Part shown: positions 53,527 to 63,238 of the stretch, piece by piece
Layout of the letters: each line of letters begins with the position of its first letter
Position numbering within the stretch: the stretch's first letter is position 1
Assembly (NCBI RefSeq): GCF_900696085.1
Contig: NZ_CAADFC020000016.1
Location: forward strand, 372,001-436,000
Direction: 5' to 3'
Length of the DNA: 64,000 bases
Origin: Bradyrhizobium ivorense
Lineage (GTDB): Bacteria; Pseudomonadota; Alphaproteobacteria; Rhizobiales; Xanthobacteraceae
Position numbers and translations under genes: made by a program
Notes under the pieces: model-generated
Seen by the model: only the letters and a program-made list of their open reading frames with translations
Told to the model about the DNA's origin: nothing
Databases searched by the model: none

Positions 53527-54732
53527 ATGTTCGTCAGGTTGAAACACGCGCTTGTCATTGCCGCGGCCGTTGGACTGGTTCACGCCGATGCGGCCGAGCT
53601 GCCAGGTGTTACGGCGACCGAGATCAAGATCGGTGCCACGTTCCCATTCAGCGGGCCGGCTTCACAATTCGGCGCCTACGGAAAGGGTGTGATCGCCTAT
53701 ATCAACGCGCTCAACGATCGGGGTGGGATCAACGGTCGGAAGATCAACCTGATTGCGCTTGACGACGCCTATAGTCCGCCGAAGGCGGTCGAGCACACGC
53801 GCAGGCTGGTCGAGGGCGATGAGGTCGCCGTCATCTTCAGCCCGCTCGGCACCGCCACCAATTCGGCGATCGTCCGCTATCTCAATTCGAACAAGATCCC
53901 TCACCTTTTCGTGGTTAGTGGCGCGGCAAAGTTCACCCATGCCAGCGAATTTCCCTACACCACGACCTCGCAGCCGAGCTATGCGACGGAAGGCAAGGTC
54001 ATCGCGCGCTTCATCGCAACGAGCCTGCCCGAGGCCAGGATCGGCGTGCTCTACCAGAACGATGATCTGGGTCGGGACTTCCTCGGCGCCTTCAAGGACG
54101 CGCTCGGCGCGGACTTCGACAAGCAGGTGGTGGCAGCGCAGTTCGAGGTCACGCAGCCGACGATCGAATCCCAGATCCTGACGCTCAAGGCTGCCGGGGC
54201 GAATGCGCTGTTTGTCGCCGGAGCACCGAAGTTCGCGGCACAGGCGATCCGCAAGGCCCATGAGTTGAGCTGGAAGCCGCTGATTGCAATTCCCTCGGTT
54301 GCAAGCTCGGTCTCCGCGACATTGGTGCCGGCCGGGCTCGAGGCCTCGGTCGGAGTGATCTCTTCATCGTTCTACAAGGACCCGAATGATCCAAAGTGGG
54401 CCGACGATCCAGCGATCAGGTCGTACCGGGCGCATTTTGCAAAGTATCTGACGGGCGCAGATATTGGCGACACGCTCTACCTTGCGGGAACACAGCAGGC
54501 CGCGCTGCTGGAGCAGGTGCTGCGACAGTGCGGCGACGATCTCTCCCGGGAGAACATCAACCGGCAAGCCCACAATATCAAGGATTTCGCGCTGCCGACA
54601 TTTCTGGACGGCGTCCGTGTCAACACCGGCCCGACGGTCAACCAGGCCATTACCCAGATCAAGCTGCGCCGCTGGAGCGGACGGGCATGGGAGGAGTTTG
54701 GCGAGTTGCTCGGTGTCTCCGGCGGGGACTAG
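53527..54732 (+). CDS. ABC transporter substrate-binding protein (Leu/Ile/Val type)
   Basis: A 401-residue periplasmic receptor with a signal peptide (FVRLKHALVIAAAVGLVHAD). The mature domain begins VTATEIKIGATFPFSGPAS, typical of the LivJ/Peripla_BP_6 family, with GGINGRKINLIALDD. Aromatic-acid and amide ligands are as common as branched-chain amino acids in this family. No permease or ATPase gene is nearby. GGAGG precedes ATG 53527. Confidence 0.9.
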   Translation: MFVRLKHALVIAAAVGLVHADAAELPGVTATEIKIGATFPFSGPASQFGAYGKGVIAYINALNDRGGINGRKINLIALDDAYSPPKAVEHTRRLVEGDEVAVIFSPLGTATNSAIVRYLNSNKIPHLFVVSGAAKFTHASEFPYTTTSQPSYATEGKVIARFIATSLPEARIGVLYQNDDLGRDFLGAFKDALGADFDKQVVAAQFEVTQPTIESQILTLKAAGANALFVAGAPKFAAQAIRKAHELSWKPLIAIPSVASSVSATLVPAGLEASVGVISSSFYKDPNDPKWADDPAIRSYRAHFAKYLTGADIGDTLYLAGTQQAALLEQVLRQCGDDLSRENINRQAHNIKDFALPTFLDGVRVNTGPTVNQAITQIKLRRWSGRAWEEFGELLGVSGGD

Positions 54733-54979
54733 CGAGCGATTGGCAACGCTCTGATCGAGCATCTGAAGGGAGCCGCGGCATCGCCGGTTTCACCTGTTTC
54801 CCCGGCGCGCCGTTCCATTGTCTTCCCAAGCCCGTTCAAGCGATTGATCTGCGATTGACCGGCAAGCGCCGGAATTGAGCACCAGAAGTGTTCTGACTAA
54901 TCACCAGTCACTGGCTACTTGCTCACGCTGTGTCACGCTAGGTTTGGACCGTACAAACTCGCTTGAAGGACCAGTTCGA

Positions 54980-55294
54980 ATGATACAAGGCATTGTCGTG
55001 ATCGTCACCAAGCCCGGCATGAGAGCCGAGGTGCTCGAGATTTTCCATCGCAACGTTCCTGCCGTTCACGCCGAGGCCGGCTGCATCGAGTATACGGCCT
55101 TTACCGACTTCCAGGACTATGGTCCTCCGCAGACACCCTATGGCGACGACACCTTCATCATTGTCGAAAAATGGGAAAGCGTTGCGGCGCTAAAGGCGCA
55201 TGCCCGCTCCCCGCACATGGCAGCCTATGCCGAGCGCGTGAAAGACAAGCTCGCCAGCCGCACGGTGCATCTCTTGCAGCCCGTATCCAGATAG
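54980..55294 (+). CDS. Antibiotic biosynthesis monooxygenase (ABM) domain protein
   Basis: A 104-residue dimeric alpha/beta-barrel protein. It opens MIQGIVVIVTKPGMRAEVLE, then has EAGCIEYTAF and the hallmark FIIVEKWESVAALKAH followed by a His-rich SPHMAAY. Such cofactor-free monooxygenases act on quinols or activated aromatics. It may start an operon with the crotonase 26 bp downstream. Confidence 0.88.
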   Translation: MIQGIVVIVTKPGMRAEVLEIFHRNVPAVHAEAGCIEYTAFTDFQDYGPPQTPYGDDTFIIVEKWESVAALKAHARSPHMAAYAERVKDKLASRTVHLLQPVSR

Positions 55295-55320
55295 CCAGCT
55301 GACCCGACGGAGCGCCGACC

Positions 55321-56112
55321 TTGTCTGACGATGCTTTGGTAACGCGCGAGGCCCACGGCGGCGTCTCCGTGCTGACGATGGTCTATCGACCCTACAATCT
55401 GATCGGGCCGAAACTGATCGATGCCCTGGTGGAAGAGATCGAGGCCGCACGCGATGCCGGCAGCCGGGCGATTACGATCCGCAGCGGATTACGGCATTTT
55501 TCCGCCGGAGCCGATCTCGATATTTTCGACCAGCGCGTGGCGGGTGGCGATGCCGGCGGCGAAGGCCGCCGGATGACCGGCCTTGAATTCCTGCGCTTCA
55601 TGGAATTACTGCCGATCCCGGTCATCGCAAGCGTCCATGGTGCCTGCCTCGGCGGCGGTCTCGAGCTCGCCCTGGCCTGCGACTACATCATCGCAGCCGC
55701 CTCTGCGAAGATCGGCTCGGTCGAGGCGACGCTTGGGCTGCACCCGCTGCTCGGCGGCATCCAGCGGCAGGTCCAGCGCATCGGCGCGGCGCGGGCCAAG
55801 GAGATGTCGATGCTGGCGCGCCGCTACGATGCGCCGACCCTCGAGAAATGGGGCCTGATCAACCTGACCGTGCCCGACGAGGCGCTTGAGCAGGTGACGA
55901 TGACGATTGCCGAAGAATTTGCACAGGGTCCGACGCTCGCGCATGCGGCAACCAAGGAGCTCGTCCATATTGCGGTCAACGAGGGAGTTGACGCCGCCGA
56001 TCAGGCCATGGCGCGGGTTCAAGCGCCGATATGGGCCTCGGAGGACCTGAAGACCGGCCTTGCCTCGTTTCGGGCGAACGGGCCGGGACTGGCCAGGTTT
56101 GCGGGGCGCTGA
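55321..56112 (+). CDS. Enoyl-CoA hydratase/isomerase (crotonase) 1
   Basis: A 263-residue crotonase. The CoA oxyanion-hole segments are RHFSAGADLDIF and VHGACLGGGLELALACDYII, and the catalytic Glu region is VEATLGLHPLLGG. It starts with TTG at 55321, since no in-frame ATG exists before residue 20. It sits 2 bp before a CaiB/BaiF gene. The C-terminus is complete. The substrate is unknown. Confidence 0.88.
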   Translation: MSDDALVTREAHGGVSVLTMVYRPYNLIGPKLIDALVEEIEAARDAGSRAITIRSGLRHFSAGADLDIFDQRVAGGDAGGEGRRMTGLEFLRFMELLPIPVIASVHGACLGGGLELALACDYIIAAASAKIGSVEATLGLHPLLGGIQRQVQRIGAARAKEMSMLARRYDAPTLEKWGLINLTVPDEALEQVTMTIAEEFAQGPTLAHAATKELVHIAVNEGVDAADQAMARVQAPIWASEDLKTGLASFRANGPGLARFAGR

Positions 56113-56114
56113 CC

Positions 56115-57344
56115 ATGAGCGGGCCTCTGAAAGGATTGCGCGTCGTCGACTTCTCCCGGGTTCTTGCCGGGCCGCTCTGTGCACGCACATTGCAGGATCT
56201 CGGCGCCGGGGTCATCAAGATCGAGCCGCCGCGACCGGACCTTTCGCGGTTTGCCTTCCCCTCGAGCGAGGGGATGTCCGGCTATTACGCACAGCAAAAC
56301 GCCGGCAAGCGCAATATCAGCATCAATCTCAATCTGCCGGGCGCCCGCGAACTGGCGCTCAAACTGTGTGACACCGCCGACATCGTGGTGGAGAATTTTC
56401 GCGCCGGAACGCTCGGTTTCTTCGGCCTTGACTACGAGACCCTGGCAAAACGCAATCCGCGCCTGATCTACGCCTCGATCACGGGTTACGGCCAGGGCGG
56501 CCCGTGGCGCAGCCGCATGGCTTACGCGCCGACGGTGCAGGCGGAAGTGGGCTTCACCGCGAACAGCGTTCGCCACTACGGCGAGGCGCTGCGCGAGCCG
56601 CGGACCGACAGCCTTTCCCATGGCGATGTCTACACCGGATTGCAGGCGGTGATCGCGATTTTGGCGGCGTTGAACAGCAGGCAAAGGACGGGACGCGGAC
56701 AATTCATCGACGTGGCGATGGCCGCGACTTTGCTCGCGATCAATGAGCGCGCCCATCTCGACCTGTCGGACGATGACATCGGGGCAGAGCCGGCCATTCT
56801 GGGTGCGACCGACTGCGCCTTTTTCACCGGGCCCGGGGGCGAGCATTTCACCGTCGCGACGAGCATTGTCGGGAGCCGGACGTTTCCGTCCTGGCTTCGC
56901 GCGATGCGGCGGGCCGATCTCGCGGACGATCCGCGGTTTGGAACGGCGGCGGCGCGGCGGATCCATTTCGGTGCCCTGCACCAGATCATCCAGACCTGGA
57001 TCCTGACCTTCCCGGACATGGCAAGTCTCGATGCCCAGTTCGACGAAGCCAAGATCGCGATGGGTGAAGTCCGCTCTGTCAAGGAACTCGCCGGTTCGGA
57101 TTGGAGCGCATACTGGGGCGCCGTGCAGCGCGTCCCGGATCGCAGCGGCGGCGAATATCGCCTGCCCGGCCGGCCGTGGCGGTTTTCGGACGAGGAGCTG
57201 ACGCCGCCGGGTCCCCCCGCCTTCCAGGGTGAGCACAATATCGAGGTCTTGAGCGAGCTCGGCGTCTGTGCGGCGGAATTGGCGCGGCTTGCCGCGGCCG
57301 GCGTGCTGATCAGCCATCCCCGCGCTCAAGCGGCCGAGGATTGA
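56115..57344 (+). CDS. CaiB/BaiF CoA-transferase family III protein
   Basis: A 409-residue protein of the class III CoA-transferase family, with the N-terminal LKGLRVVDFSRVLAGPLCAR and VIKIEPP blocks and SITGYGQGGPW. Where formyl-CoA transferase has its catalytic Asp (VAMQDAVL), the present sequence reads VAMAATLL, so the nucleophile seems absent. It may act with the double-domain protein encoded next door. The ATG at 56115 follows the crotonase stop immediately. Confidence 0.88.
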   Translation: MSGPLKGLRVVDFSRVLAGPLCARTLQDLGAGVIKIEPPRPDLSRFAFPSSEGMSGYYAQQNAGKRNISINLNLPGARELALKLCDTADIVVENFRAGTLGFFGLDYETLAKRNPRLIYASITGYGQGGPWRSRMAYAPTVQAEVGFTANSVRHYGEALREPRTDSLSHGDVYTGLQAVIAILAALNSRQRTGRGQFIDVAMAATLLAINERAHLDLSDDDIGAEPAILGATDCAFFTGPGGEHFTVATSIVGSRTFPSWLRAMRRADLADDPRFGTAAARRIHFGALHQIIQTWILTFPDMASLDAQFDEAKIAMGEVRSVKELAGSDWSAYWGAVQRVPDRSGGEYRLPGRPWRFSDEELTPPGPPAFQGEHNIEVLSELGVCAAELARLAAAGVLISHPRAQAAED

Positions 57345-57779
57345 GCCCGGCCGCTGCACGAGCAGATGGTCCCGACGGCCTCCAATGGGCGCGTCGACGC
57401 CTGATGTTGCGTCATCTTGCCGGGTCGTTGCGCTCGCGCTTCCTCGTCCATGACGATCCGGAAGCCCGTGGTGATTCAGCCGCGAGCCGGCTCGACCTGC
57501 GCGCACGACGGCGACGCCTGGGCAGACGACGGCGCAACGCCCCGCACAGCTACGCAAGAACCGGTCGGCGAGGCCATGAGGTCCTCGATCATGCACGAAT
57601 GGTGTTGATTGAAACAACCCGAAGCCGGTTTATGCCGCAAAGGCAATCGCTAGGATTATCTCAATTTGCTCCGAACAGTCCGAACCAGGCGCAATTCGGC
57701 ACGAAGATTACCGCAAGGAAGCCCGGCACGAAGACAGCCCGGCACGAGCAATCAAGCGCAAGCAAGGGAGTAAGCAACG
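57345..57779. other. Intergenic region between the CoA-transferase genes
   Basis: A 435-bp region. Short frames exist on both strands but none is convincing. A separate promoter for the 57780 gene is likely here. Confidence 0.4.
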
Positions 57780-60317
57780 ATGGCCGTGAAATCGCCTGCG
57801 GAACATCAAAAGGCCGACCGGCAAACTGTGTTCGCCCCATTGGAAGGTGTACGTGCCCTGAACCTTGGTGGCATCTGGGCTGGGCGGGTCGCGTCGATGC
57901 TTCTTGCAGACCAGGGCGCGGATGTCATCGACATCAACAAGCCGGGCGGCGCGGACGTCCCTGCGCGGGCGCTTCTGTCCCGTGGCAAGCGCGAGCTTGA
58001 GCTTGATCTTGCCAGCGAGAGCGGCCGCAGCCGTGCCGTTCGCCTTGCGGAGACTGCTGATATCGTCATCGACAATCTCGGCCAGGGGCGAAGTGTCAGA
58101 TTCGGGCTCGACTACGAGACGCTGAAGCGGGCCAACAATCAACTGGTCTATATTTCGATGCCTGCCATTGCGTCGGGCACGCCTACCTCAGGGCAAGGCC
58201 AGTGGGAGGCCGCGGTTGCGGCATCTGTCGGCGTCTTCACCGATATCCATGCGCTGGGGCCAGTCCTCGGAGGCAGGCCGAACTTCACCGCGCTGCCAAT
58301 GGCATCCGCCTATGGTGGCGTGCACGGCGCGATCGCAGCTTCTGCGGCCTACCTGCACCGGCTGAACACTGGGCGAGGCGCTCACGTCGAAGTCCCCTTG
58401 CAGGACGCGCTGCTGTCGGCAATGGCGCTTTTGATCATGAGGATCGAGAACCAGCCGCAATATTTCGACCTGCCGCCGATCGACAAGTCCATGAGCGAGG
58501 TTGCGCTGCCGATCCTGCGGGATCTCGAGGCCCATCTTGCGCCAAAACACCGCGCCGCGATCAGATCCCATCTTGTCGAGGGAGCGCAGCCCTTCTTTGC
58601 CAATCATCGCTGCAAGGATGGCCGCTTCATCTTCATCAACGCGATCGGTCATGTCCATCAGCCGAGGGCTTGTCTTGAGGCGCTCGGCCTCCTCAACGAT
58701 CTGATCGCCGAGGGCATCACGGTTGCAAGCCCATACGATGTCGCGACTGCCGGCAGCAATGTCAGCGATTCCGGCGGCCTGTCGGTTGCCTGGAGAAAGC
58801 GCATCTTCGCACTGATGTCGGCGCGGCTGCTGACCAGGACCGCGGCAGAATGGGAAGCTGCGCTGCAGGCGGCCGGCGTTCCCGTCTCAGTGGTCCGGAG
58901 CACCGAGGAGTGGTTGAACTTTGCCGCGGCACTCGAGGCCGGCTGTGTCAGCATGCTCTATGATCTACGGTTCGGCACAACGCGGCAGGCGGGCCGCTTC
59001 GTGACCATCGCCGGCGAAGGCCTGCATTCGCCGAGGCTCCGTGCTCGCAGCGAAGGCCATGGCGAATGGTTGCGATCACGACTTGCCCCGGCCGGCGCAG
59101 TGAAGGCCGGCGGCGCGAATATCCTCGAAGGTCTGCGCGTCATCGATCTGTCGAATGTGATTGCGGGACCGGTTGCGGCACGGACGCTTGCCGAGCTTGG
59201 CGCCGATGTCATCCGCATCGACCCGGTCCATCCCCAGGCGGGGCCGCGCATGACGATGTGGTTCGGGGTCGATGTCAATCAGGGCAAGCGCGCCATCATC
59301 CTCGACCTCAAATCCGAGCGGGGGCGACGCGCATTCCACCGGATGGTGCGCGACTGCGACGTTCTCGTGCACAACTTCCTGGATCGATCGCTCGATGGGA
59401 TCGGCATCTGCGAACAGCAACTGCGACAGATCAATCCCGAACTCACGATCTGCCAGATCAGCGCGTGGGGCGGCCCCGAGGGAGGTCCGTTCAAGGATTT
59501 TCCAGCCTATGACCCCGTGCTTCAGGCCGCGACGGGCATTACAACGCGGTTCGGCTCGCCAGAGGCCCCCGTGATGCACGGCCTCGCCTCCTGCGTCGAC
59601 TATATCACCGGCTTCTCTGCAACGCTCGGCATGCTGCACGCCCTGATCGCGCGCCGGCTCGGCCGCGGTGCGTCTGATGTCAGGACCTCGCTCGCCATGG
59701 GGGCGCAGCTCGTCCAGTTTCCCTTCATGGTGCAAGCCGACGGTGTTGAGCAACAGGTTCCTTCCGGCCAGGAGACCCACGGCTACGGCGCGCACTACCG
59801 GCTCTACCGCGCCAGGGACGGCTGGATTGCATTGTGCAGCCGTCCGTCCGAGCTCGGCAGGATCGCAGGTCTGCTCAATAGCGCCGACAGTTCCGAGGCG
59901 GCAATCAGTGCTGCGATCGCAGGGCTGTCAACGCCCGAGATCTCCAGGCGGATCAGCCCGGTCCCGTCGGCCAGTGCGACTGCCGTGATCCGGCTCGATC
60001 AATTGCGCGACGCCATCCTGATTCCGGAAGCATCGCAAGCCGACCGGCAGCTGGACGGGCGCCCCTTACTGATGATCGAACGTGATCATCCAAGTGGCCA
60101 CCGCACAGCCCTGCCCGTTCCTTCATGGTATCGCTCGGCCATCGTGCCGCCCGCGCTGCTGACGCCGGCGCCAAAGCCCGGGAGGGATACCGAGGAGGTA
60201 TTGGCCGAGCTCGGTTACAGCCAGACCGAAATTGACGAGCTGATCGCTGTCCGCACGGCTGCAACCGCCTGGCCGATATCGCCTGATTATTTCCCAAAGG
60301 TCCGGCGCGGCGCCTGA
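57780..60317 (+). CDS. Fused double CaiB/BaiF CoA-transferase
   Basis: An 845-residue tandem fusion. Domain 1 (about 15-435) opens LEGVRALNLGGIWAGRVASM and has EVPLQDALL with Asp209 at the formyl-CoA-transferase nucleophile position. Domain 2 (about 443-845) opens LEGLRVIDLSNVIAGPVAAR, but the matching site reads TSLAMGAQL without Asp. This asymmetry recalls heterodimeric aromatic CoA-transferases with one catalytic subunit. The aggga site before ATG 57780 supports the start. The acyl substrate is unknown. Confidence 0.9.
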   Translation: MAVKSPAEHQKADRQTVFAPLEGVRALNLGGIWAGRVASMLLADQGADVIDINKPGGADVPARALLSRGKRELELDLASESGRSRAVRLAETADIVIDNLGQGRSVRFGLDYETLKRANNQLVYISMPAIASGTPTSGQGQWEAAVAASVGVFTDIHALGPVLGGRPNFTALPMASAYGGVHGAIAASAAYLHRLNTGRGAHVEVPLQDALLSAMALLIMRIENQPQYFDLPPIDKSMSEVALPILRDLEAHLAPKHRAAIRSHLVEGAQPFFANHRCKDGRFIFINAIGHVHQPRACLEALGLLNDLIAEGITVASPYDVATAGSNVSDSGGLSVAWRKRIFALMSARLLTRTAAEWEAALQAAGVPVSVVRSTEEWLNFAAALEAGCVSMLYDLRFGTTRQAGRFVTIAGEGLHSPRLRARSEGHGEWLRSRLAPAGAVKAGGANILEGLRVIDLSNVIAGPVAARTLAELGADVIRIDPVHPQAGPRMTMWFGVDVNQGKRAIILDLKSERGRRAFHRMVRDCDVLVHNFLDRSLDGIGICEQQLRQINPELTICQISAWGGPEGGPFKDFPAYDPVLQAATGITTRFGSPEAPVMHGLASCVDYITGFSATLGMLHALIARRLGRGASDVRTSLAMGAQLVQFPFMVQADGVEQQVPSGQETHGYGAHYRLYRARDGWIALCSRPSELGRIAGLLNSADSSEAAISAAIAGLSTPEISRRISPVPSASATAVIRLDQLRDAILIPEASQADRQLDGRPLLMIERDHPSGHRTALPVPSWYRSAIVPPALLTPAPKPGRDTEEVLAELGYSQTEIDELIAVRTAATAWPISPDYFPKVRRGA

Positions 60318-60362
60318 TCGCGGTGCCGGCACATCATTCATCTCTTGTTATGGACCTGCTTC

Positions 60363-61028
60363 ATGATCTTTGACTTTCACCGCCTTGAGCCGATCGAGCG
60401 CTACAAGCTGCTGCTGGCCACCGTGCTGCCCCGGCCGATCGCCTGGGTCACAACCCGCGACCGGGCCGGCGCAGTCAACGCCGCGCCGTTCTCGTTCTTC
60501 AACGTTTTTGGCTCGGATCCCGCAACCGTCGGCATCGGCATTGGCAGCCGCTCACCTGGCGAGCCCAAGGACACCCGCCTCAACATCCGGACCAACGAGC
60601 AGTTCGTGGTCAACCTCGTTCCCTATTCGCTCGCCGAACAGATGCGGATCACGTCGATCGCCTTTCCGAACGGCGTCGAGGAGCCGGCCGAGGCGGGACT
60701 GACGCTCGCACCCGGCGAGTTCGTGGCTATTCCAAGGATTGCGCAGGCACCGGTCGCGATGGAATGCGGCTTCATGCAGGAGATCGCGCTGGGCTCGTTC
60801 AGCCTGGTGCTAGGTCGCATCCATTGCATGCATATAGCGGACGAAGCCGTGATCGACCCCGACCGCAAGCACATCGACGCCGAGAAGCTCGATCTGATCG
60901 GACGCATGGAGGGCGGATGGTACGCGCGCACGACGGCGCGCTTCGAGCTGCCCAGCATTTCGCTTGAAGACTGGACCCGGGACGCGGCGGGCCAGACCGC
61001 GCGCCAAACGCGGGCAGCTGACCGCTAG
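60363..61028 (+). CDS. Flavin reductase-like domain protein
   Basis: A 221-residue FMN-binding split-barrel protein with YKLLLATVLPRPIAWVTTRD and NAAPFSFFNVFGSDPATVGI, typical of the DIM6/NTAB flavin reductase family. It is longer than HpaC-type reductases because of an extra C-terminal region, as is usual in this subgroup. It lies 45 bp after the fused CoA-transferase and 52 bp before the next gene, so all three are probably one operon. Confidence 0.87.
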   Translation: MIFDFHRLEPIERYKLLLATVLPRPIAWVTTRDRAGAVNAAPFSFFNVFGSDPATVGIGIGSRSPGEPKDTRLNIRTNEQFVVNLVPYSLAEQMRITSIAFPNGVEEPAEAGLTLAPGEFVAIPRIAQAPVAMECGFMQEIALGSFSLVLGRIHCMHIADEAVIDPDRKHIDAEKLDLIGRMEGGWYARTTARFELPSISLEDWTRDAAGQTARQTRAADR

Positions 61029-61080
61029 CCGCCAAAGCCTATCAGCCAACAACCGATCACCGGCCCCTTCGGAGTTTGCC

Positions 61081-61801
61081 ATGCTCGCTTTGCTCAACGA
61101 CATCCTTGACGCCCACGGAGGCCTTGCAAAGTGGAACGCGTTCTCCAAAGTGGCGGCCACCATCGTGACCGGGGGCGAGCTCTGGGGCATCAAGGGCCTC
61201 ATCCAGGACCAGAACCCGCGGCAAATGACGGTGTGGTTGCACGAGCAGCGTGCATCGCTCCTGCCGTTCGGAGCACCGGATCAGAGGACAGCCTACTCGC
61301 CATCTCGCATTGCAATCGAGAAAGCCGACGGCACGCTCGTCGCCGAGCGGCAGGATCCGAGGGCTTCATTCGCGGGCCATCGGAAAACGACGCCGTGGGA
61401 CGGGCTTCACCGCGCCTATTTCAACGGCTATGCCCTGTGGACCTACCTGACGACCCCGTTCCTGTTAAGCCTGGAGGGGGTCAGTATCGCCGAGATGCCC
61501 GCCTGGCACGAGGGGCCGGAGCGCTGGCACAGGCTGCGCGCGCGCTTTCCTGTCGGACTAGCGACCCACAGCATGGTGCAGGACTTCTTCTTCGACAGCA
61601 CATTCCGGCTCCGCCGGCACGATTATGACGTGGACGTTGCCGGCTCATTCCCCGCGGCGCAGCTTGTCTATGACTACGCCGAGGCCTGTGGCATTCACTT
61701 TCCGACAAAGCGGCGTGCCTACCAGCGCGCCCCCGGACGAGGGCGTGATCCACGATCCGCTGATGGTGTCGATCGACCTGAGCGAGTTTCGGTTCTCGTG
61801 A
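61081..61801 (+). pseudogene. Conserved hypothetical protein gene with C-terminal frameshift
   Basis: The frame from ATG 61081 (LALLNDILDAHGGLAKWNAF) reads well to FPTKRRAYQRAP at about 61734. Beyond the run of five C at 61730-61734 the natural ending appears in the next frame as PDEGVIHDPLMVSIDLSEFR followed by FS and a stop at 61799-61801. With one C fewer the gene would be 239 residues and intact. The uncorrected frame runs to 61992 with unrelated residues. The function is unknown. Either a real frameshift or a homopolymer sequencing error. Confidence 0.75.
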
Positions 61802-62196
61802 GCTGGCCGAGACGCGCATCGATCGAGGCGTCAAATCATGAGACCGACATGAGACCGAACCGCTGCTCTGCAGGTCGTGCTGATGAAAATGGCCTGCCGG
61901 CGGATGCCGGCAGGCCAAGTCGGAAGACGTACGCCGCGGCGGCTGACACCGGAACGCTTTGCGTATGCGGCCGACGGACATTGCTTTGCTAGCGACCTGC
62001 CCGAATCCGAAAAAGCCGGCCGCAGTTGTTTGTGTGTGAACGCGTGGTCGACATTGAATGGTGTTGACGGCCCTGCTCCCTGCTCGACCGGTGTCCGCTC
62101 GGCTCCGGTGCGCGAGTTGATCGCTCAAGGTTCGTCAACAATACTGTGGTTCATCTGACGCGCTTCGCGCGCCGACCAACGATCTGGCTTTTGCCC
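61802..62196. other. Intergenic region before the LysR gene
   Basis: A 395-bp region with no gene apart from the spurious extension of the frameshifted frame. A hairpin cctgccggcggatgccggcagg lies near 61893-61914 and could be a terminator without a clear T-run. Confidence 0.45.
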
Positions 62197-63078
62197 GTGG
62201 ACCGACTGACCAGCATGGCGGTGTTCATCAAGGTAGCCGACCTCGGCTCCTTTGTTGCGGCCGCCAAGGATTTGCGGCTGTCGCCGACCATGATCGGCAA
62301 GCACATCCGCTTTCTCGAGGAGCGGATTGGCTCGCAATTGATCAACCGGTCGACCCGCCGGCAGGGCCTCACCGAGCTTGGTCGGCATTACCTTGAGCAT
62401 TGCCGTCATCTGCTGGAGGAAGCCGAAGCCGGTGACGTGCTCGCCGAGCACGCCCTGAAGGCGCCGCGCGGCAGGCTGCGGATCACAACCTCGGTGGCAT
62501 TCGGCTCCTACAGCCTGGCGCCGGCGGTGGTCCGGTTCATGAAGAAATACCCCGAGATCAGCGTGGACATCGTCCTGAGCGATCGGATGATCGACCTGCT
62601 CGAGGACGGCATCGATGCTGCAATCCGCGTCGGCAAGCTCGGTGACTCCACGATGATGTCGCGCTCGCTCTCAGCCTACCAGGGGCTGGTCTGCGCCGCG
62701 CCGAGCTACCTTGCCGAGCGCGGTACGCCGGCCTGCCCGCAGGATCTCGCCCATCATGACTGCTTGCGGTATGCGGGCTGGGCGGAAGGCCAGCGCTGGA
62801 CGTTCTTCGGACCGGATGGCGAGGTGGAGGTCGAGGTCAGCAGCCGCTTGAGCATCAACACTGCGTTCGGGATAAGGTACGCCGCACTCGCGGGTGCAGG
62901 GATCGTGTTGATGCGTGACGAGCTTCTGGTCGATGACGTCGCGGCCGGCCGCCTGGTGCCGCTCCTGCCGGAATACAGGACCGCCTCGCGCGAACGGCAT
63001 ATCGTCTGGCTGAAGAACCGCCGGATGACGCCAAAGCTCCGGGCCTTCATCGATTTTGTCGCCGAGGTCTACGGCTAG
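62197..63078 (+). CDS. LysR-family transcriptional regulator
   Basis: A 293-residue LysR regulator of the CrgA/DhaR-like branch. It opens with DRLTSMAVFIKVADLGSFVA and continues through the winged helix (MIGKHIRFLEERIGSQLINR) to the effector domain with LRITTSVAFGSYSLAPAVVR. The GTG at 62197 corresponds to the usual M-D-R-L-T-S-M start; ATG 62215 is an alternative. It probably regulates the adjacent CoA-metabolism genes. Confidence 0.88.
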   Translation: MDRLTSMAVFIKVADLGSFVAAAKDLRLSPTMIGKHIRFLEERIGSQLINRSTRRQGLTELGRHYLEHCRHLLEEAEAGDVLAEHALKAPRGRLRITTSVAFGSYSLAPAVVRFMKKYPEISVDIVLSDRMIDLLEDGIDAAIRVGKLGDSTMMSRSLSAYQGLVCAAPSYLAERGTPACPQDLAHHDCLRYAGWAEGQRWTFFGPDGEVEVEVSSRLSINTAFGIRYAALAGAGIVLMRDELLVDDVAAGRLVPLLPEYRTASRERHIVWLKNRRMTPKLRAFIDFVAEVYG

Positions 63079-63238
63079 CCTGCATCGGCAAACTTGCTAT
63101 TGGTCCTTCAACGGTGCCGGGCGGCCGAATTGCATGTTGGCTGACGGCTCGATCGCGGGAGCGGCAGCGCCCACTTGCCGACCAAGCCAGACGTCCGACT
63201 TGCCTGGCTGGTCGACTGGCGAGTCATAGCTCCGTCTG

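Noticed and set aside
57417..57608. A 63-codon frame between the two CoA-transferase genes
   Set aside because: No family resemblance and no ribosome site; composition matches out-of-frame GC-rich DNA.
61802..61992. C-terminal 60-odd residues of the uncorrected frame beginning at 61081
   Set aside because: They follow the frameshift and have no protein character, while the conserved ending is in the adjacent frame and stops at 61801.
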